NCBI GenBank assembly: GCA_032068765.1
Contig: DAMBHY010000001.1
Coordinates: 211,284-275,283, forward strand
DNA: 64,000 bases
DNA from: DAMBHY01 sp032068765
GTDB lineage: Bacteria; Bacteroidota; Bacteroidia; Bacteroidales; Dysgonomonadaceae
Direction of reading: 5' to 3'
This document shows positions 1-9,526 of the stretch, piece by piece; positions within the stretch are counted from its first letter, which is position 1; each line of letters opens with the position of its first letter. Under the pieces are notes generated by a model. It did no database searches. It saw only the letters and a program-made list of their open reading frames with translations, and was not told the DNA's origin. Both the position numbers and the translations under genes were made by a program.

Positions 1-88
1 ACATAATGCATCTTTCACTGTGTAGCTGTGCATAATAAAATGTCTTTTCTCTGGCTTCAGCACGATTCATCACGGGTTGAAGATACAT
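1..88 (-). CDS. possible 5' end of an unidentified gene, cut by window edge
   Basis: An open frame starts with ATG at 88, about 28 bases downstream of the ybaK stop, and runs off the left edge. Only 29 residues are visible, and they are rich in Arg, Glu and Tyr. A short purine stretch (AAAGG) sits just before the ATG. I do not recognise the sequence, and so short a frame could be chance. Its position suggests it could be co-transcribed with ybaK. Confidence 0.2.
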   Translation of the reverse strand, partial: MYLQPVMNRAEAREKTFYYAQLHSERCIM

Positions 89-116
89 CGCCTTTGCTAT
101 TTCGATCTGCAAAATA

Positions 117-593
117 TTATTTAATCAATTTACACGTCGTAGCTTTAGACAACCTTATCAAATCCTGCGGAGAAACTTTTATCTGCAATCCTCTTTTTCC
201 CGCACTTACATATATAAAAGGAAAATCTGTTATAGAATGATGGACGTAGGTTGGAAATAGCCTTTTCATTCCTATTGGAGAGCACGCCCCTCGGATATAT
301 CCTGTAGTAGGCAAAAGTTCTCTCATCGGTATCATATCGCAGTTTTTATTTTTAGATATTTTGGCTAATTCTTTCAAATCCAACTCCTCATCTCCGGGAA
401 TTACACATACAAAATATCCTGTCTTATCACCTTTTAATACAAGTGTTTTAAATACCATTTTTATATCTTCACCTAAAGATTCAGCTACATGAACAGCGCT
501 TAAATCCGTTTCATCAACTTCATATGGTATTAATTCATATTTTACTTTTTCTTTGTCTAACAACCTGGCGGCATTTGTCTTTTCTATTTTCAT
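117..593 (-). CDS. ybaK: Cys-tRNA(Pro)/Cys-tRNA(Cys) deacylase, YbaK/EbsC family
   Basis: This 158-residue protein is a free-standing YbaK/ProX-type editing domain. The family hydrolyses cysteine mis-attached to tRNA(Pro) in the cytoplasm and so protects translation fidelity. The length is typical. The core contains the conserved block 'FKTLVLKGD' near residue 48, followed by 'FVCVIPGDEELDLK' and a glycine-rich 'GYIRGACSPIGMK' segment near residue 98, which form the substrate pocket in this family. It lies alone on the minus strand, divergent from the catalase gene, with 178 bases between them. The assignment rests on family resemblance; which tRNA it edits cannot be read from the sequence. 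Confidence 0.9.
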   Translation of the reverse strand: MKIEKTNAARLLDKEKVKYELIPYEVDETDLSAVHVAESLGEDIKMVFKTLVLKGDKTGYFVCVIPGDEELDLKELAKISKNKNCDMIPMRELLPTTGYIRGACSPIGMKRLFPTYVHHSITDFPFIYVSAGKRGLQIKVSPQDLIRLSKATTCKLIK

Positions 594-771
594 AAAAAAA
601 TGTTTTAAAACATAACAAATTTACAGCTTTTGTGAAGAATAGTAGAACAATGCCACCTATTATTGGTTATTATAAAAGGACGAAATAAAAGAATTAATTT
701 AAACAACCTTTTTAGATTTATCTTGTATTTATCTTAATTCACAAATTATATAATACTTAATTTTTTGCGCA

Positions 772-2874
772 ATGAACAAAAAAAACAATCCTGAGCCACA
801 ACAGAAAGAATCTGCAAAAATAGCGGATTTAGCTCAAAACACAGTGAGCGAGCAAAATCAACTTCTCACTACTGATCAAGGTCTCAAAATTAATGACGAC
901 CATAATACCTTAAAAGCTGGCGAACGTGGTCCTTCCTTGCTGGAAGATTTCATCATGAGAGAAAAAATTACTCATTTTGACCACGAACGTATTCCAGAAC
1001 GTGCCGTTCATGCACGTGGATCCGGTGCACATGGAATCTTCGAGGTAACAAATCCTATACCTCAATATACAAAAGCTAAATTCTTAACAGAAAAAGGGAA
1101 AAAAACCCCTGTATTTGTACGTTTCTCTACCGTAGCAGGTTCAAGAGGTTCTACAGACTTGGCGCGTGATATACGAGGTTTTGCTGTTAAATTCTATACA
1201 GAAGAAGGGAATTATGACCTTGTTGGTAACAACTCGGCACCTTTCTTTATTCAGGATGCTATCAAATTCCCTGATTTTATTCATGCAGTGAAACCTGAAC
1301 CACGCGACGAAATGCCACAGGCAGCTTCAGCTCATGATACTTTCTGGGATTTTGTATCACTTTCTCCTGAAACCATGCACGCTGTAATGTGGGCGATGAG
1401 CGACAGAGCTATTCCTCGCAGTTTGCGAATGATGGAAGGTTTTGGTGTTCATACTTTCAGGTTTATCAACGAAGCGGGCGAAGCGTTTTTCGTGAAATTC
1501 ATTTGGAAATCTTTACAAGGTGTTCACGGATTGGTTTGGGATGAAGCACAAAAACTTTCGGGTAAAGATGCAGACTTCCACAGACGCGACCTTTGGGAAG
1601 CTATCGACACTGGAAATTTTCCACAATGGGAATTGGGTGTTCAAATTGTTCCTGAAGCTGATGAGCACAAATTTGAATTTGACTTATTAGATCCAACAAA
1701 ACTGATCCCTGAAGAATTGGTTCCTGTACAAATCATTGGAAAAATGACTTTGAACAGAAATCCTGACAATTTCTTCGCAGAAACAGAACAGGTTGCTTTC
1801 CATCCTGGTCACATTGTTCCAGGTATTGATTTCACCAACGACCCATTATTGCAGGGGCGTTTGTTTTCATACACTGATACACAAATTACTCGTCTTGGCG
1901 GACCGAACTTCCACGAAATTCCTATTAATCGTCCTATAAACGGAATCTACAATAATCAGCGTGATGGCATCATGCGTCAGATGATTAACAAAGACGAAAC
2001 GTCTTATATTCCTAATTCAATCAGCGGTGGACATCCACATCAGGCAATGATGAAAGATGGAGGTTTCGTAACTCATCAGGAAAGAGTGGAAGGTAATAAG
2101 ATACGCGGCAGAAGCAAAAGCTTCCTTGACCATTATTCTCAACCTCGACTATTTTTCCAAAGCCAAAGCAAACCCGAACAACAACACATTATTGATGCGT
2201 TTACATTCGAACTAGGTAAGGTAAAACGTGAAGAAATCCGTCAAAGAACTCTAAGTTTGTTGAACCAAATTGACAAAAACCTTGCAAGCGAAGTTGCTAA
2301 AGGTTTAGCATTGGATGTTCCAACAGGTTTGCCCGAAAATCACCAACATGGTGCAGATGCAAAACCTGAAGATTATAAAACAATCACCAAAAAACTTTCA
2401 ATCGACAAAGCTCCGTCATTAAGCATGGCAGAAAAGTTGAGCGAAAACATCAAAGCACGCCGTATCGCAATTTTTGCAGAACCTGGTGTGAATGAAGCTG
2501 ACGTTAAAAACATGAAGTCAGCTCTTGAGAACGAAGGTGCAATGGTAAAAGTAGTTTCTTCAAAACTCGGAACAATAGGAAGTATAAAAATTGACGGCTC
2601 TCTGCTTACAGAGGCATCTGTGTGCTATGACGCAACATGTGTACCTAATGGTGACGATAATTATTTAAACGCCTTGAAAGGCGACAAAAGATATGGTGAA
2701 TTTTTAACCGATACTTACAATCACTTTAAGCCAATTGCTGTGGAAGGTAAAGGAGAAGATTTCATGAAAGCAGCATTGGGCGATATTCTTAAAAGTAAAG
2801 ACGGTATAGTGGCTAATGAAGATGTAAAAGCATTTATTGAAGCTATCAGACAACACCGTTTCTGGAACAGATAA
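772..2874 (+). CDS. katE: large-subunit monofunctional catalase (HPII type)
   Basis: This 700-residue heme catalase converts hydrogen peroxide to water and oxygen in the cytoplasm. Its length, with a roughly 150-residue C-terminal DJ-1/GATase-like domain after residue 550, marks the large clade-2 HPII type rather than the 480-residue small type. The catalytic histidine is His80 in 'RAVHARGSGAHG', the partner asparagine is Asn153 or Asn154 in 'GNNSAPFF', and the heme-ligating tyrosine is Tyr367 in 'RLFSYTDT'. The start at 772 gives the usual long polar N-terminal extension. The ferritin-like gene follows after 35 bases and is probably co-transcribed, which suggests an oxidative-stress unit. 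No truncation or missing key residue is seen. Confidence 0.97.
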   Translation: MNKKNNPEPQQKESAKIADLAQNTVSEQNQLLTTDQGLKINDDHNTLKAGERGPSLLEDFIMREKITHFDHERIPERAVHARGSGAHGIFEVTNPIPQYTKAKFLTEKGKKTPVFVRFSTVAGSRGSTDLARDIRGFAVKFYTEEGNYDLVGNNSAPFFIQDAIKFPDFIHAVKPEPRDEMPQAASAHDTFWDFVSLSPETMHAVMWAMSDRAIPRSLRMMEGFGVHTFRFINEAGEAFFVKFIWKSLQGVHGLVWDEAQKLSGKDADFHRRDLWEAIDTGNFPQWELGVQIVPEADEHKFEFDLLDPTKLIPEELVPVQIIGKMTLNRNPDNFFAETEQVAFHPGHIVPGIDFTNDPLLQGRLFSYTDTQITRLGGPNFHEIPINRPINGIYNNQRDGIMRQMINKDETSYIPNSISGGHPHQAMMKDGGFVTHQERVEGNKIRGRSKSFLDHYSQPRLFFQSQSKPEQQHIIDAFTFELGKVKREEIRQRTLSLLNQIDKNLASEVAKGLALDVPTGLPENHQHGADAKPEDYKTITKKLSIDKAPSLSMAEKLSENIKARRIAIFAEPGVNEADVKNMKSALENEGAMVKVVSSKLGTIGSIKIDGSLLTEASVCYDATCVPNGDDNYLNALKGDKRYGEFLTDTYNHFKPIAVEGKGEDFMKAALGDILKSKDGIVANEDVKAFIEAIRQHRFWNR

Positions 2875-2909
2875 GAATTTGCCTTTATTAATCAACTAAA
2901 AATTTTTTT

Positions 2910-3542
2910 ATGAAAAATGAAGAAAAAGCTGGTGAAAAAACCAGCAACAAAAGTTCTTCTAAGGCAACTGACAAGGTTTCAAGCAAAACAACTTCAAAAA
3001 GCACTAAAGGTGGAAACGCCGAAAAAGTGAATTATAGTCCTGAGGATGAAAACAAATTGAGATCTTTCCTTATTGATGAACTCAAGGATATTTATTATGC
3101 TGAAGATGCAATTTCTAAAGACTTGAAAAAGATGGAGAAAGCAGCTACTTCAAAAGAATTGAAAGACGGCATCAATAAACACATTGCTCAAACTCAGGAA
3201 CACATTCAAAGATTAGAGCAAGCATTCAAACTTATGGATGAAAAAGCCGCTAAGAAAAAATGCGAAGCAATTGAAGGAATCTTGAAAGAAGGTAGCAGCA
3301 CCGTAGAAGAACAGGAAGAAGGCAGCATGGTACGAGATGTAGCTATTATTGTGGCATCACAAAAAGTAGAACATTACGAAATTGCAGCTTACGGCACACT
3401 AGCTGAATTAGCTAAAACGCTAGGTCGTTATGACGTAGCCGAATTATTGGAAAAAACACTTTTTGAAGAAAAAGGTACAGATTTAAATCTGTCAGATTTG
3501 GCTAAGAATTCCATTAATAAGGAAGCTAAAGCAGAAAAATAA
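2910..3542 (+). CDS. ferritin-like DUF892 (YciE/YciF family) stress protein
   Basis: This 210-residue protein has a Lys/Ser/Thr-rich, probably disordered tail of about 45 residues followed by a DUF892 domain. The domain is a four-helix ferritin-like bundle with Glu and His residues placed for a di-iron site: 'ELKDIYYAED', 'HIAQTQEHIQRLE' and 'KVEHYEIAAYGTL'. Family members are induced by general stress, but their reaction is not well established. The gene follows the catalase by 35 bases and ends before a strong terminator, so the two form one unit. The basic tail could bind DNA, Dps-like; that is inference from composition only. Confidence 0.85.
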   Translation: MKNEEKAGEKTSNKSSSKATDKVSSKTTSKSTKGGNAEKVNYSPEDENKLRSFLIDELKDIYYAEDAISKDLKKMEKAATSKELKDGINKHIAQTQEHIQRLEQAFKLMDEKAAKKKCEAIEGILKEGSSTVEEQEEGSMVRDVAIIVASQKVEHYEIAAYGTLAELAKTLGRYDVAELLEKTLFEEKGTDLNLSDLAKNSINKEAKAEK

Positions 3543-3562
3543 TCTTTTATTAAATTAGGATG

Positions 3563-3606
3563 AAAGACACCCGGATAAGAATTTACTTTTCCTGGGTGTC
3601 TTTTTC
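3563..3606 (+). terminator. rho-independent terminator of the catalase unit
   Basis: AAAGACACCCGG and CCTGGGTGTCTTTTT form a GC-containing stem with one bulge, followed by a T run. It lies about 20 bases after the DUF892 stop codon. The remaining 280 bases before the PBP1A gene hold no open frame that I can support. Confidence 0.85.
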
Positions 3607-3858
3607 TATAAAACCATTAACTACGCTACAAGAAAACTTATCACGGCATGACGCAGTAACAAACTAAAAAAATTGTCAGAAAAAGCACGCGTATGTCTTT
3701 TTACCACTAATCTTACTGAATTGCCATTGATATCTCGTCCAAAATATCTTTGAACTAATGCGATGATAAGGAAATCTATAATTTATTTAGGCAGTCAGGA
3801 AAGCAAAAACATGAATATTAAAGATTTGTAATTTATAACAACATCAACAATCTTTCCA

Positions 3859-3866
3859 TATTTTTG
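3859..3866 (+). promoter_or_regulatory. candidate -7 promoter element for the PBP1A gene
   Basis: TATTTTTG matches the Bacteroidetes -7 consensus TAnnTTTG and lies 22 bases before the ATG. No TTTG is present at the expected distance upstream. A purine-rich GGAGG at 3879-3883 is close to the start and may act as the ribosome binding site. Confidence 0.45.
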
Positions 3867-3888
3867 CATAAAATTATGGAGGCATTTC

Positions 3889-6267
3889 ATGAATAGAATA
3901 TTCAGCAAAATAAGAGATTATTATCAAATTTCTGCTACAGCCATAAAGAAATTTTTCCAAAAACTAAAGGCTGATTACAAAAAATCGCCTTGGTATTTGA
4001 AGACTTTTAAAATTATTCTGGCAGTTTTTATATTCATTGGTATATATTTTATCGCTGTTGATATCAACTTCCTATGGTTGTTTGGTAAATCACCTAACAT
4101 CCGCGACATAAAAAATCCTAATCTCGATTATCGTTCTGAAATATTCTCTTCAGACGGTAAACTAATCGCCACATTTTATGCGGAAGATCGTACTCCCGCC
4201 GAATTTAAAGACATTCCTCAAAACCTCATCAATTCGCTTATCGCTACAGAAGACGTCCGTTTTTACAAACACAGCGGTATTGATTTAAAAGGAACAGCAG
4301 CAGCGTTATGGAACACAATGCACGGTGATCGCCGTGGAGGAAGTACAATTACACAGCAGTTAGTTAAAAATCTTTTCAAAACGAGAAAAGACTACTCCAA
4401 AGGATTATTGGGAAAAATTCCAGGACTATCTATTATCGTAAGCAAAACAAAAGAGTGGATATCTGCCGTAAAAATTGAAATGTTGTATTCAAAAGATGAC
4501 ATTATACTCATGTATCTTAATACGGTGGATTTCGGACACAACACCTTCGGCATTAATTCCGCAGCTGCGAAATTTTTCTCCAAAAAGCCGAATCAACTTA
4601 CCTATAATGAATCTGCTCTATTGGTTGGCATGTTAAAAGCTCCCAGTTATTACAGTCCTATTTCTAGACCGGAAAGAGCATTCAAAAGACGTAATCAGGT
4701 GTTGGCTCAATTGCACAAATATGGTTATATCACCGCGGCGGATGAAAATTTACTTAAACAACTTCCTCTGGATTTGGACAGACGGGATGTAGAACCCGAA
4801 GGCAATAAATCTTATTTGCGGGATGCCATCTCAAGAGAATTAAAAGATTGGGCTGCCACTACCAACACCGACTTATGGCGCGACGGTGTAAAAATATACA
4901 CTACTATCGATTCCCGTATGCAGCAATATGCCGAAGAAGCAGTGAGAGAAAAGATGAAAAGTCTGCAATCCAGGTTCGACAACGCTTCCAATCAAAGTGT
5001 AACCCGGCCCTGGATAGATAAAAACGGCAAAGAAAACGAATTATATTTCTATGATTTAACGGCAAAAATGCCTCTCTATAAACGACTACAAAAGAGATAC
5101 GGGAACAATCTAGATAGTATAAAGGCGGCATTAAATAGACCACACAAGATGTCAGTATTTACTTTTGAAGGCAAAAAAGACACGATGATGTCTTCTTTGG
5201 ACTCAATTAAATATCACCACAAATTTTTTCAGACCGGCTTCCTGGCAATGGAACCTGAGAACGGCTATATTCGTGCTTGGGTAGGTGGAATTAACTATGA
5301 ATTTTTCAAGTTCGACCACGTAGAGCAGTCTAAGAGACAATCAGGTTCGCTGTTTAAAGCATACGATTATGTAGCCGCAATGGATAATGGTTACGGACCA
5401 TGCGACACTTTCACAGACAAACCTGTTTCTATCGAATATGAAGAAAACGGAGAGAAAAAACTTTGGGAACCAAGAAATGTAAGCAGATCGCATTCTGGAA
5501 CTATGACTTTGAAACGCGCTTTTGCACGCTCCGTCAATTCAATAGCAGTACAATTAGCACAACTGGTCGGCATTCAGAAAGTAATTGCGTATGCAAAACT
5601 GCTTGGAATCACCTCCCCTATGAAAGAAGTTCCTTCGGTAAGTTTGGGAACAAGTGATTTAACACTAAAAGAAATTGTAAACTCCTACTGTACTTTTGTG
5701 AACGGAGGAAATCTTGTAAAACCAATTCTTGTTACGCGCATTGAGGATGCCGATGGCAAGATTATATATCAGGCGCAGCCTACCCAAGAGAAAGTTTTAT
5801 CTGACGAAACTGCATTTCTGATGCAGGTATTGTTGCAGGGAGGTTTGACAGAACCAGGAGGAACAACGCAGGGCTTGTGGGACTATGATTTGTTTAACAG
5901 CGGAACGGATTTTGGAGGTAAAACAGGTACGACACAAGATTATACAGATGGCTGGTTTATCGGAGTGACTCCCGGATTGGTGGCAGGATGCTGGACGGGG
6001 AACGACAATATGGCAATTCACTTCAACACTTCACATCTGGGCGAAGGTTTGCGAACAGCACAACCAATTTATGGTGTATTTATGGAAAAAGTTTTGAAAG
6101 ATGACCGCTTAAAGAAATACAGACAGCGATTTAAGAAACCAAAGTTCGATGTAAGCAAAAAATATGAATGTTATAGTTCATATGATGAAGGCGACGGCAA
6201 TCAAAATGATTCTACTTACACGGCTCATTCTGACAGTATCAATACGGAATCAATTTCGGAAGAATAA
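3889..6267 (+). CDS. class A penicillin-binding protein (PBP1A type)
   Basis: This 792-residue bifunctional enzyme polymerises and cross-links peptidoglycan at the outer face of the inner membrane. Residues 42-60 form the single N-terminal membrane anchor. A GT51 transglycosylase domain follows, with the catalytic glutamate at Glu121 in 'ATEDVRFYKHSG' and the motif 'GGSTITQQLVKN'. The transpeptidase domain carries all three active-site motifs: SLFK with Ser487 and Lys490, SVN at 548-550, and KTG starting at Lys678. The C-terminal tail is Ser/Asp/Asn rich. It appears monocistronic, with its own promoter and a following bidirectional terminator. I give no gene symbol because ponA/mrcA usage varies in this phylum. 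Confidence 0.95.
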   Translation: MNRIFSKIRDYYQISATAIKKFFQKLKADYKKSPWYLKTFKIILAVFIFIGIYFIAVDINFLWLFGKSPNIRDIKNPNLDYRSEIFSSDGKLIATFYAEDRTPAEFKDIPQNLINSLIATEDVRFYKHSGIDLKGTAAALWNTMHGDRRGGSTITQQLVKNLFKTRKDYSKGLLGKIPGLSIIVSKTKEWISAVKIEMLYSKDDIILMYLNTVDFGHNTFGINSAAAKFFSKKPNQLTYNESALLVGMLKAPSYYSPISRPERAFKRRNQVLAQLHKYGYITAADENLLKQLPLDLDRRDVEPEGNKSYLRDAISRELKDWAATTNTDLWRDGVKIYTTIDSRMQQYAEEAVREKMKSLQSRFDNASNQSVTRPWIDKNGKENELYFYDLTAKMPLYKRLQKRYGNNLDSIKAALNRPHKMSVFTFEGKKDTMMSSLDSIKYHHKFFQTGFLAMEPENGYIRAWVGGINYEFFKFDHVEQSKRQSGSLFKAYDYVAAMDNGYGPCDTFTDKPVSIEYEENGEKKLWEPRNVSRSHSGTMTLKRAFARSVNSIAVQLAQLVGIQKVIAYAKLLGITSPMKEVPSVSLGTSDLTLKEIVNSYCTFVNGGNLVKPILVTRIEDADGKIIYQAQPTQEKVLSDETAFLMQVLLQGGLTEPGGTTQGLWDYDLFNSGTDFGGKTGTTQDYTDGWFIGVTPGLVAGCWTGNDNMAIHFNTSHLGEGLRTAQPIYGVFMEKVLKDDRLKKYRQRFKKPKFDVSKKYECYSSYDEGDGNQNDSTYTAHSDSINTESISEE

Positions 6268-6283
6268 GCTCCTTATGATAAAC

Positions 6284-6319
6284 AAAACGGTTAATTGGAT
6301 GAATCCAATTAACCGTTTT
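6284..6319. terminator. bidirectional terminator between convergent genes
   Basis: A 17-base perfect inverted repeat (AAAACGGTTAATTGGAT and its complement) with a two-base spacer lies between the PBP1A gene and the convergent SRPBCC gene. A-runs flank one side and T-runs the other, so it can stop transcription from both directions. Confidence 0.85.
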
Positions 6320-6344
6320 CATTTATAATATCTTTAGAGATGAT

Positions 6345-7013
6345 TTAAACTTCAATCACTTCTTTAAATCTTTCGATATCTTCGCGAATCAATTTTTCTA
6401 AAGCAGGAGTCAACAGATTTGCAACGCCTGCACCTAGTGTTCCTGCTGGAGCATCGTAAGATATATTCACCTGAATTTCGGTTCCCAATTCACCTGCATC
6501 GGTAAATCTTACTAAACCTGAGTTCATAACCTTTGATTCAGGAGTACTTTTCCATTTGATGGATTCATTTGGGACGTCGTGAATAATTTCAGCTTTCCAA
6601 TCTATCTTTCCTAATCCTCCGGGAATGTTTGCCACCCATTCCGAAAAACGATTATCAATTTCTCTTACCGATTCAAGATGTTTCATAAAAATGGGAAGGT
6701 TTTCTAGTCTTCGCCAGTATTTATAAACTTCTTCGCGCGATTTATTAACTGTAACTGTTGTATCTACCAGCACCCGGTTGTGTGAGGACGTACCGTCTAC
6801 ACCCATCTTTTTGTACATAGGACAATATCCTGTTCCACCTCTGTACATCAAAGCACTACCCAACAATGCTTTCAATAATTTATTTTTTCCTGTAAAAGCT
6901 TTCGAAGCCAGCCAGGCACCTATAACAACAGAAAAAATGCGCTCTGCATTACCTACGTTTTTCTGTTCCGACTCTCCAAATACTTTGTTAATAGTGTCCT
7001 TTTTAATTTCCAT
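6345..7013 (-). CDS. DUF2892 plus SRPBCC (cyclase/dehydrase-like) protein
   Basis: The 222-residue protein joins two modules. Residues 15-70 resemble the DUF2892 inner-membrane segment, with 'NAGERIFS'-like sequence 'NAERIFSVVIGAWLASKAF' and 'GGTGYCPMY'. Residues 80-222 form an SRPBCC/START-like fold of the polyketide cyclase/dehydrase type, beginning 'VTVNKSREEVYKYWRRLENLP' and ending in an amphipathic helix. SRPBCC domains bind hydrophobic ligands; the ligand here is unknown. Related fusions are often found with stress genes in Bacteroidota, which agrees with the catalase pair nearby, but no operon link is visible. It is convergent with the PBP1A gene. Confidence 0.75.
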   Translation of the reverse strand: MEIKKDTINKVFGESEQKNVGNAERIFSVVIGAWLASKAFTGKNKLLKALLGSALMYRGGTGYCPMYKKMGVDGTSSHNRVLVDTTVTVNKSREEVYKYWRRLENLPIFMKHLESVREIDNRFSEWVANIPGGLGKIDWKAEIIHDVPNESIKWKSTPESKVMNSGLVRFTDAGELGTEIQVNISYDAPAGTLGAGVANLLTPALEKLIREDIERFKEVIEV

Positions 7014-7258
7014 AATTTTTTGTTTTTGTTGAAAGCTGTCAGATATTTTCTGCTTTCAGATTTTCTTGTATAACAATGAAGTCATAGCCTTAGTTCGTTT
7101 TAATAATACTCTTTAATAAAAAAGAGTATCTATTACTCCTCCGCTCCCACCCAATTGAATGTGTGGTTTGCGATGCAAGTTTTTTACTACGCGAAAGATT
7201 GGTGTGAGAATTTTTTGGTATATCTTTTTCATTCCAACGAATTATTCATGCCTTCATC

Positions 7259-7289
7259 TTTCACTTTTGATTTCAAATGTCTACCTTTG
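7259..7289 (+). promoter_or_regulatory. promoter of the TonB-dependent receptor gene
   Basis: TACCTTTG at 7282-7289 matches the -7 consensus TAnnTTTG exactly, and TTTC at 7259-7262 lies 19 bases upstream where TTTG is expected. The ATG is at 7344, leaving a leader of about 45 bases. The rest of the 330-base gap upstream (7014-7258) contains no recognisable cobalamin riboswitch or other structured leader. Confidence 0.6.
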
Positions 7290-7343
7290 CCTCCGCATTT
7301 TTTAATATTAATTTAACTTATAAACAACAAACAGTTTAAAGCC

Positions 7344-9383
7344 ATGCAGTCTGTTCGTTTCAAACGTTTTGCGCATAAGTCGTATAGTGCATTCAACAGT
7401 TTGCAGAAAGCCATTACCATCGGGGTTTTGAGCGGATGCACACTGGTTTCGGCACACGCGGCTTCAGTACAGAGCATCGAAAAAACGAATCTGACCGTAT
7501 CTTCGGACACCATCTCCAAAAAGACTTTGGATGAAGTAGTTGTTACCGCTACAAAGGTGGATTTGCCTTTGAATCTGGCAACAAAACAGGTAACAGTATT
7601 AAGTAGTAAAGACATCGAGCGAGCACCTGTCAAGAGTGTTCAAGATCTGCTAAATTATGTGGCAGGCGTAGATGTGTTGCAACGCGGACCGCACGGCGTA
7701 CAGGCGGACATTTCACTCAGAGGCGGCTCTTTCGACCAGGCAGCCATCCTTCTCAACGGTATCAACCTTACCAATCCACAAACCGGACATTACAGTTTCG
7801 ACATTCCTATCAATCTTTACGACATCGAACGCATAGAAATCGTTCAGGGACCATCATCTTTAGTATATGGCGCAGGTGCTTTTTCGGGAGGGATTAACAT
7901 CATCACAAAAAAAGATACACGTACAAATGCTTATATAAAAGCAGAAGGCGGTATGAACGGACTTTTCGGTGCAGAAGCACGAGCCGCGTACAAAAGTAAC
8001 TGGGGAAGTCATTCTCTATCCGCAGGATATTGTCGTTCCGACGGATATATCGCAAACAGCGATTACAAAATTACGAATATATTATTCCAGAATAATTTGC
8101 GTTTCGGGAATTTCGGAAATGTAGATGTTCAGATGGGATATAATGATAAAAAATATGGAGCAAATACTTTTTACACGGCTGCTTATCCTAATCAGTATGA
8201 CGACACGCAGGGAATGTTTGCATCAGTAAAAGGTGTTACGAACGGTAAACTTCGCATATTGCCTCAACTCTATTGGAGCCGTCACTACGATTGTTTTCAA
8301 TTGATTAGAGAGGGAACGCCCGATATTCCTTCGTGGTACAAAGACCACAATTATCATCAGAGCAATGTTTACGGAGCGAACTTGGGATTCCAGTATGCTT
8401 CACCAATTGGTATCACCAGTTTCGGTGGAGAATTGCGCAGCGAAAACATTCTCAGCAGTGTATTGGGCAAACAGATGGAAACACCACAGGGAAAATACAC
8501 AAAATCGGATAGTCGTTTGAATACAAGCTTTTATCTGGAACAAAATTTCTTGATTGATAGGTTTTCGGTATCTCTTGCAGCTTTGATGAATAAAAACTCT
8601 GCGACTAAAGAATCTTTCAAATTCTATCCTGGAATCAACACTTCGTATCGTCCTACAGATAATTTGAAACTATACGCTTCATGGAACAAATCAACGCGCA
8701 TGCCTTCTTTCACCGATTTGTATTATTCCACAGCTACACACAAAGGAAACCCTAACTTACTCCCCGAATATGCGCAAGCATTGGAAGGAGGATTGAAATA
8801 TAGTAGTGGTTTGTGGAGTGCCGATTTAGCCGTTTTTCAAAATATTGGGGAAAACCTGATAGACTGGACATACAATGAAACGGATAAAAAATGGTATTCG
8901 GCAAACTTAGAAAAAGACCAGAAACTGAAAACTTTCGGGGTAACTACTAATGCTAAACTTTATTTGGATGAATTGCTGGGATACAAACAACCGCTTCGCA
9001 CATTGAATATCGGTTATCAATATTTAAATCAGAAGAACGATGCAGCAAGTGAAAAGAATCCAATTTCGCAGTATGTATTTAATTATCTTCGTCACAAAGT
9101 AACCGCAGGTTTGGATGTAGAACCATTCAATAATTTCGTGTTGAGCCTCAACTACCGCTGGCAGGAACGCGCCGGAAGTTACATTGAATATGTGAATCTG
9201 AAAGCAGGCGAAAAAGTGCCTTACAAACCATTCTCTATTCTTGATATTAAAGCAACATATCAATGGCAGGGAATGCAGTTGTTTGTAAATGCAAATAATG
9301 TTTTCAATGTTAAATATGTAGACTTAGGCAACATTCCTCAATCAGGATTTTGGTTATCAGGAGGATTGAGCTATCAATTCTAA
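7344..9383 (+). CDS. TonB-dependent outer-membrane receptor, BtuB/CirA-like
   Basis: This 679-residue protein imports a ligand through the outer membrane using TonB energy. An N-terminal export signal ends near 'SAHAA' at residue 40, a TonB-box-like 'TLDEVVVTATK' follows near residue 61, and the plug domain covers roughly residues 70-190 ('DLLNYVAGVDVLQRGPHG', 'DIERIEIVQGPSSLVYG'). The remainder is a beta-barrel closing with aromatic 'GLSYQF', typical of BAM substrates. The plug resembles the vitamin B12/catecholate receptor group. No SusD partner, ABC transporter or cobalamin riboswitch is adjacent, so the substrate cannot be assigned. A terminator follows directly. Confidence 0.85.
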   Translation: MQSVRFKRFAHKSYSAFNSLQKAITIGVLSGCTLVSAHAASVQSIEKTNLTVSSDTISKKTLDEVVVTATKVDLPLNLATKQVTVLSSKDIERAPVKSVQDLLNYVAGVDVLQRGPHGVQADISLRGGSFDQAAILLNGINLTNPQTGHYSFDIPINLYDIERIEIVQGPSSLVYGAGAFSGGINIITKKDTRTNAYIKAEGGMNGLFGAEARAAYKSNWGSHSLSAGYCRSDGYIANSDYKITNILFQNNLRFGNFGNVDVQMGYNDKKYGANTFYTAAYPNQYDDTQGMFASVKGVTNGKLRILPQLYWSRHYDCFQLIREGTPDIPSWYKDHNYHQSNVYGANLGFQYASPIGITSFGGELRSENILSSVLGKQMETPQGKYTKSDSRLNTSFYLEQNFLIDRFSVSLAALMNKNSATKESFKFYPGINTSYRPTDNLKLYASWNKSTRMPSFTDLYYSTATHKGNPNLLPEYAQALEGGLKYSSGLWSADLAVFQNIGENLIDWTYNETDKKWYSANLEKDQKLKTFGVTTNAKLYLDELLGYKQPLRTLNIGYQYLNQKNDAASEKNPISQYVFNYLRHKVTAGLDVEPFNNFVLSLNYRWQERAGSYIEYVNLKAGEKVPYKPFSILDIKATYQWQGMQLFVNANNVFNVKYVDLGNIPQSGFWLSGGLSYQF

Positions 9384-9390
9384 GTGAAAT

Positions 9391-9441
9391 AAAAAGATTG
9401 TGCCAGAAATCATTAAGATATTCTGCTACAATCTTTTTTTT
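9391..9441 (+). terminator. terminator of the TonB receptor gene
   Basis: AAAAAGATTGT pairs with ACAATCTTTTTT, with additional inner pairing of CAGAA and TTCTG. The stem ends in an eight-T run, 8 bases after the stop codon. Confidence 0.8.
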
Positions 9442-9526
9442 CAAGTGAAGAACTAAAAATTTATTGCTAAAAGTAAACAGTTAGCAAAATATTGTCTTTC
9501 TATCTTTACTTTTCTGATATAAGAAA

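Noticed and set aside
28..240. 70-residue plus-strand gene at the left edge
   Set aside because: It is antisense to the end of ybaK and has no independent support.
7033..7343. Cobalamin riboswitch before the BtuB-like receptor
   Set aside because: I found no GCCACTG-type B12 box or matching stems in the leader.
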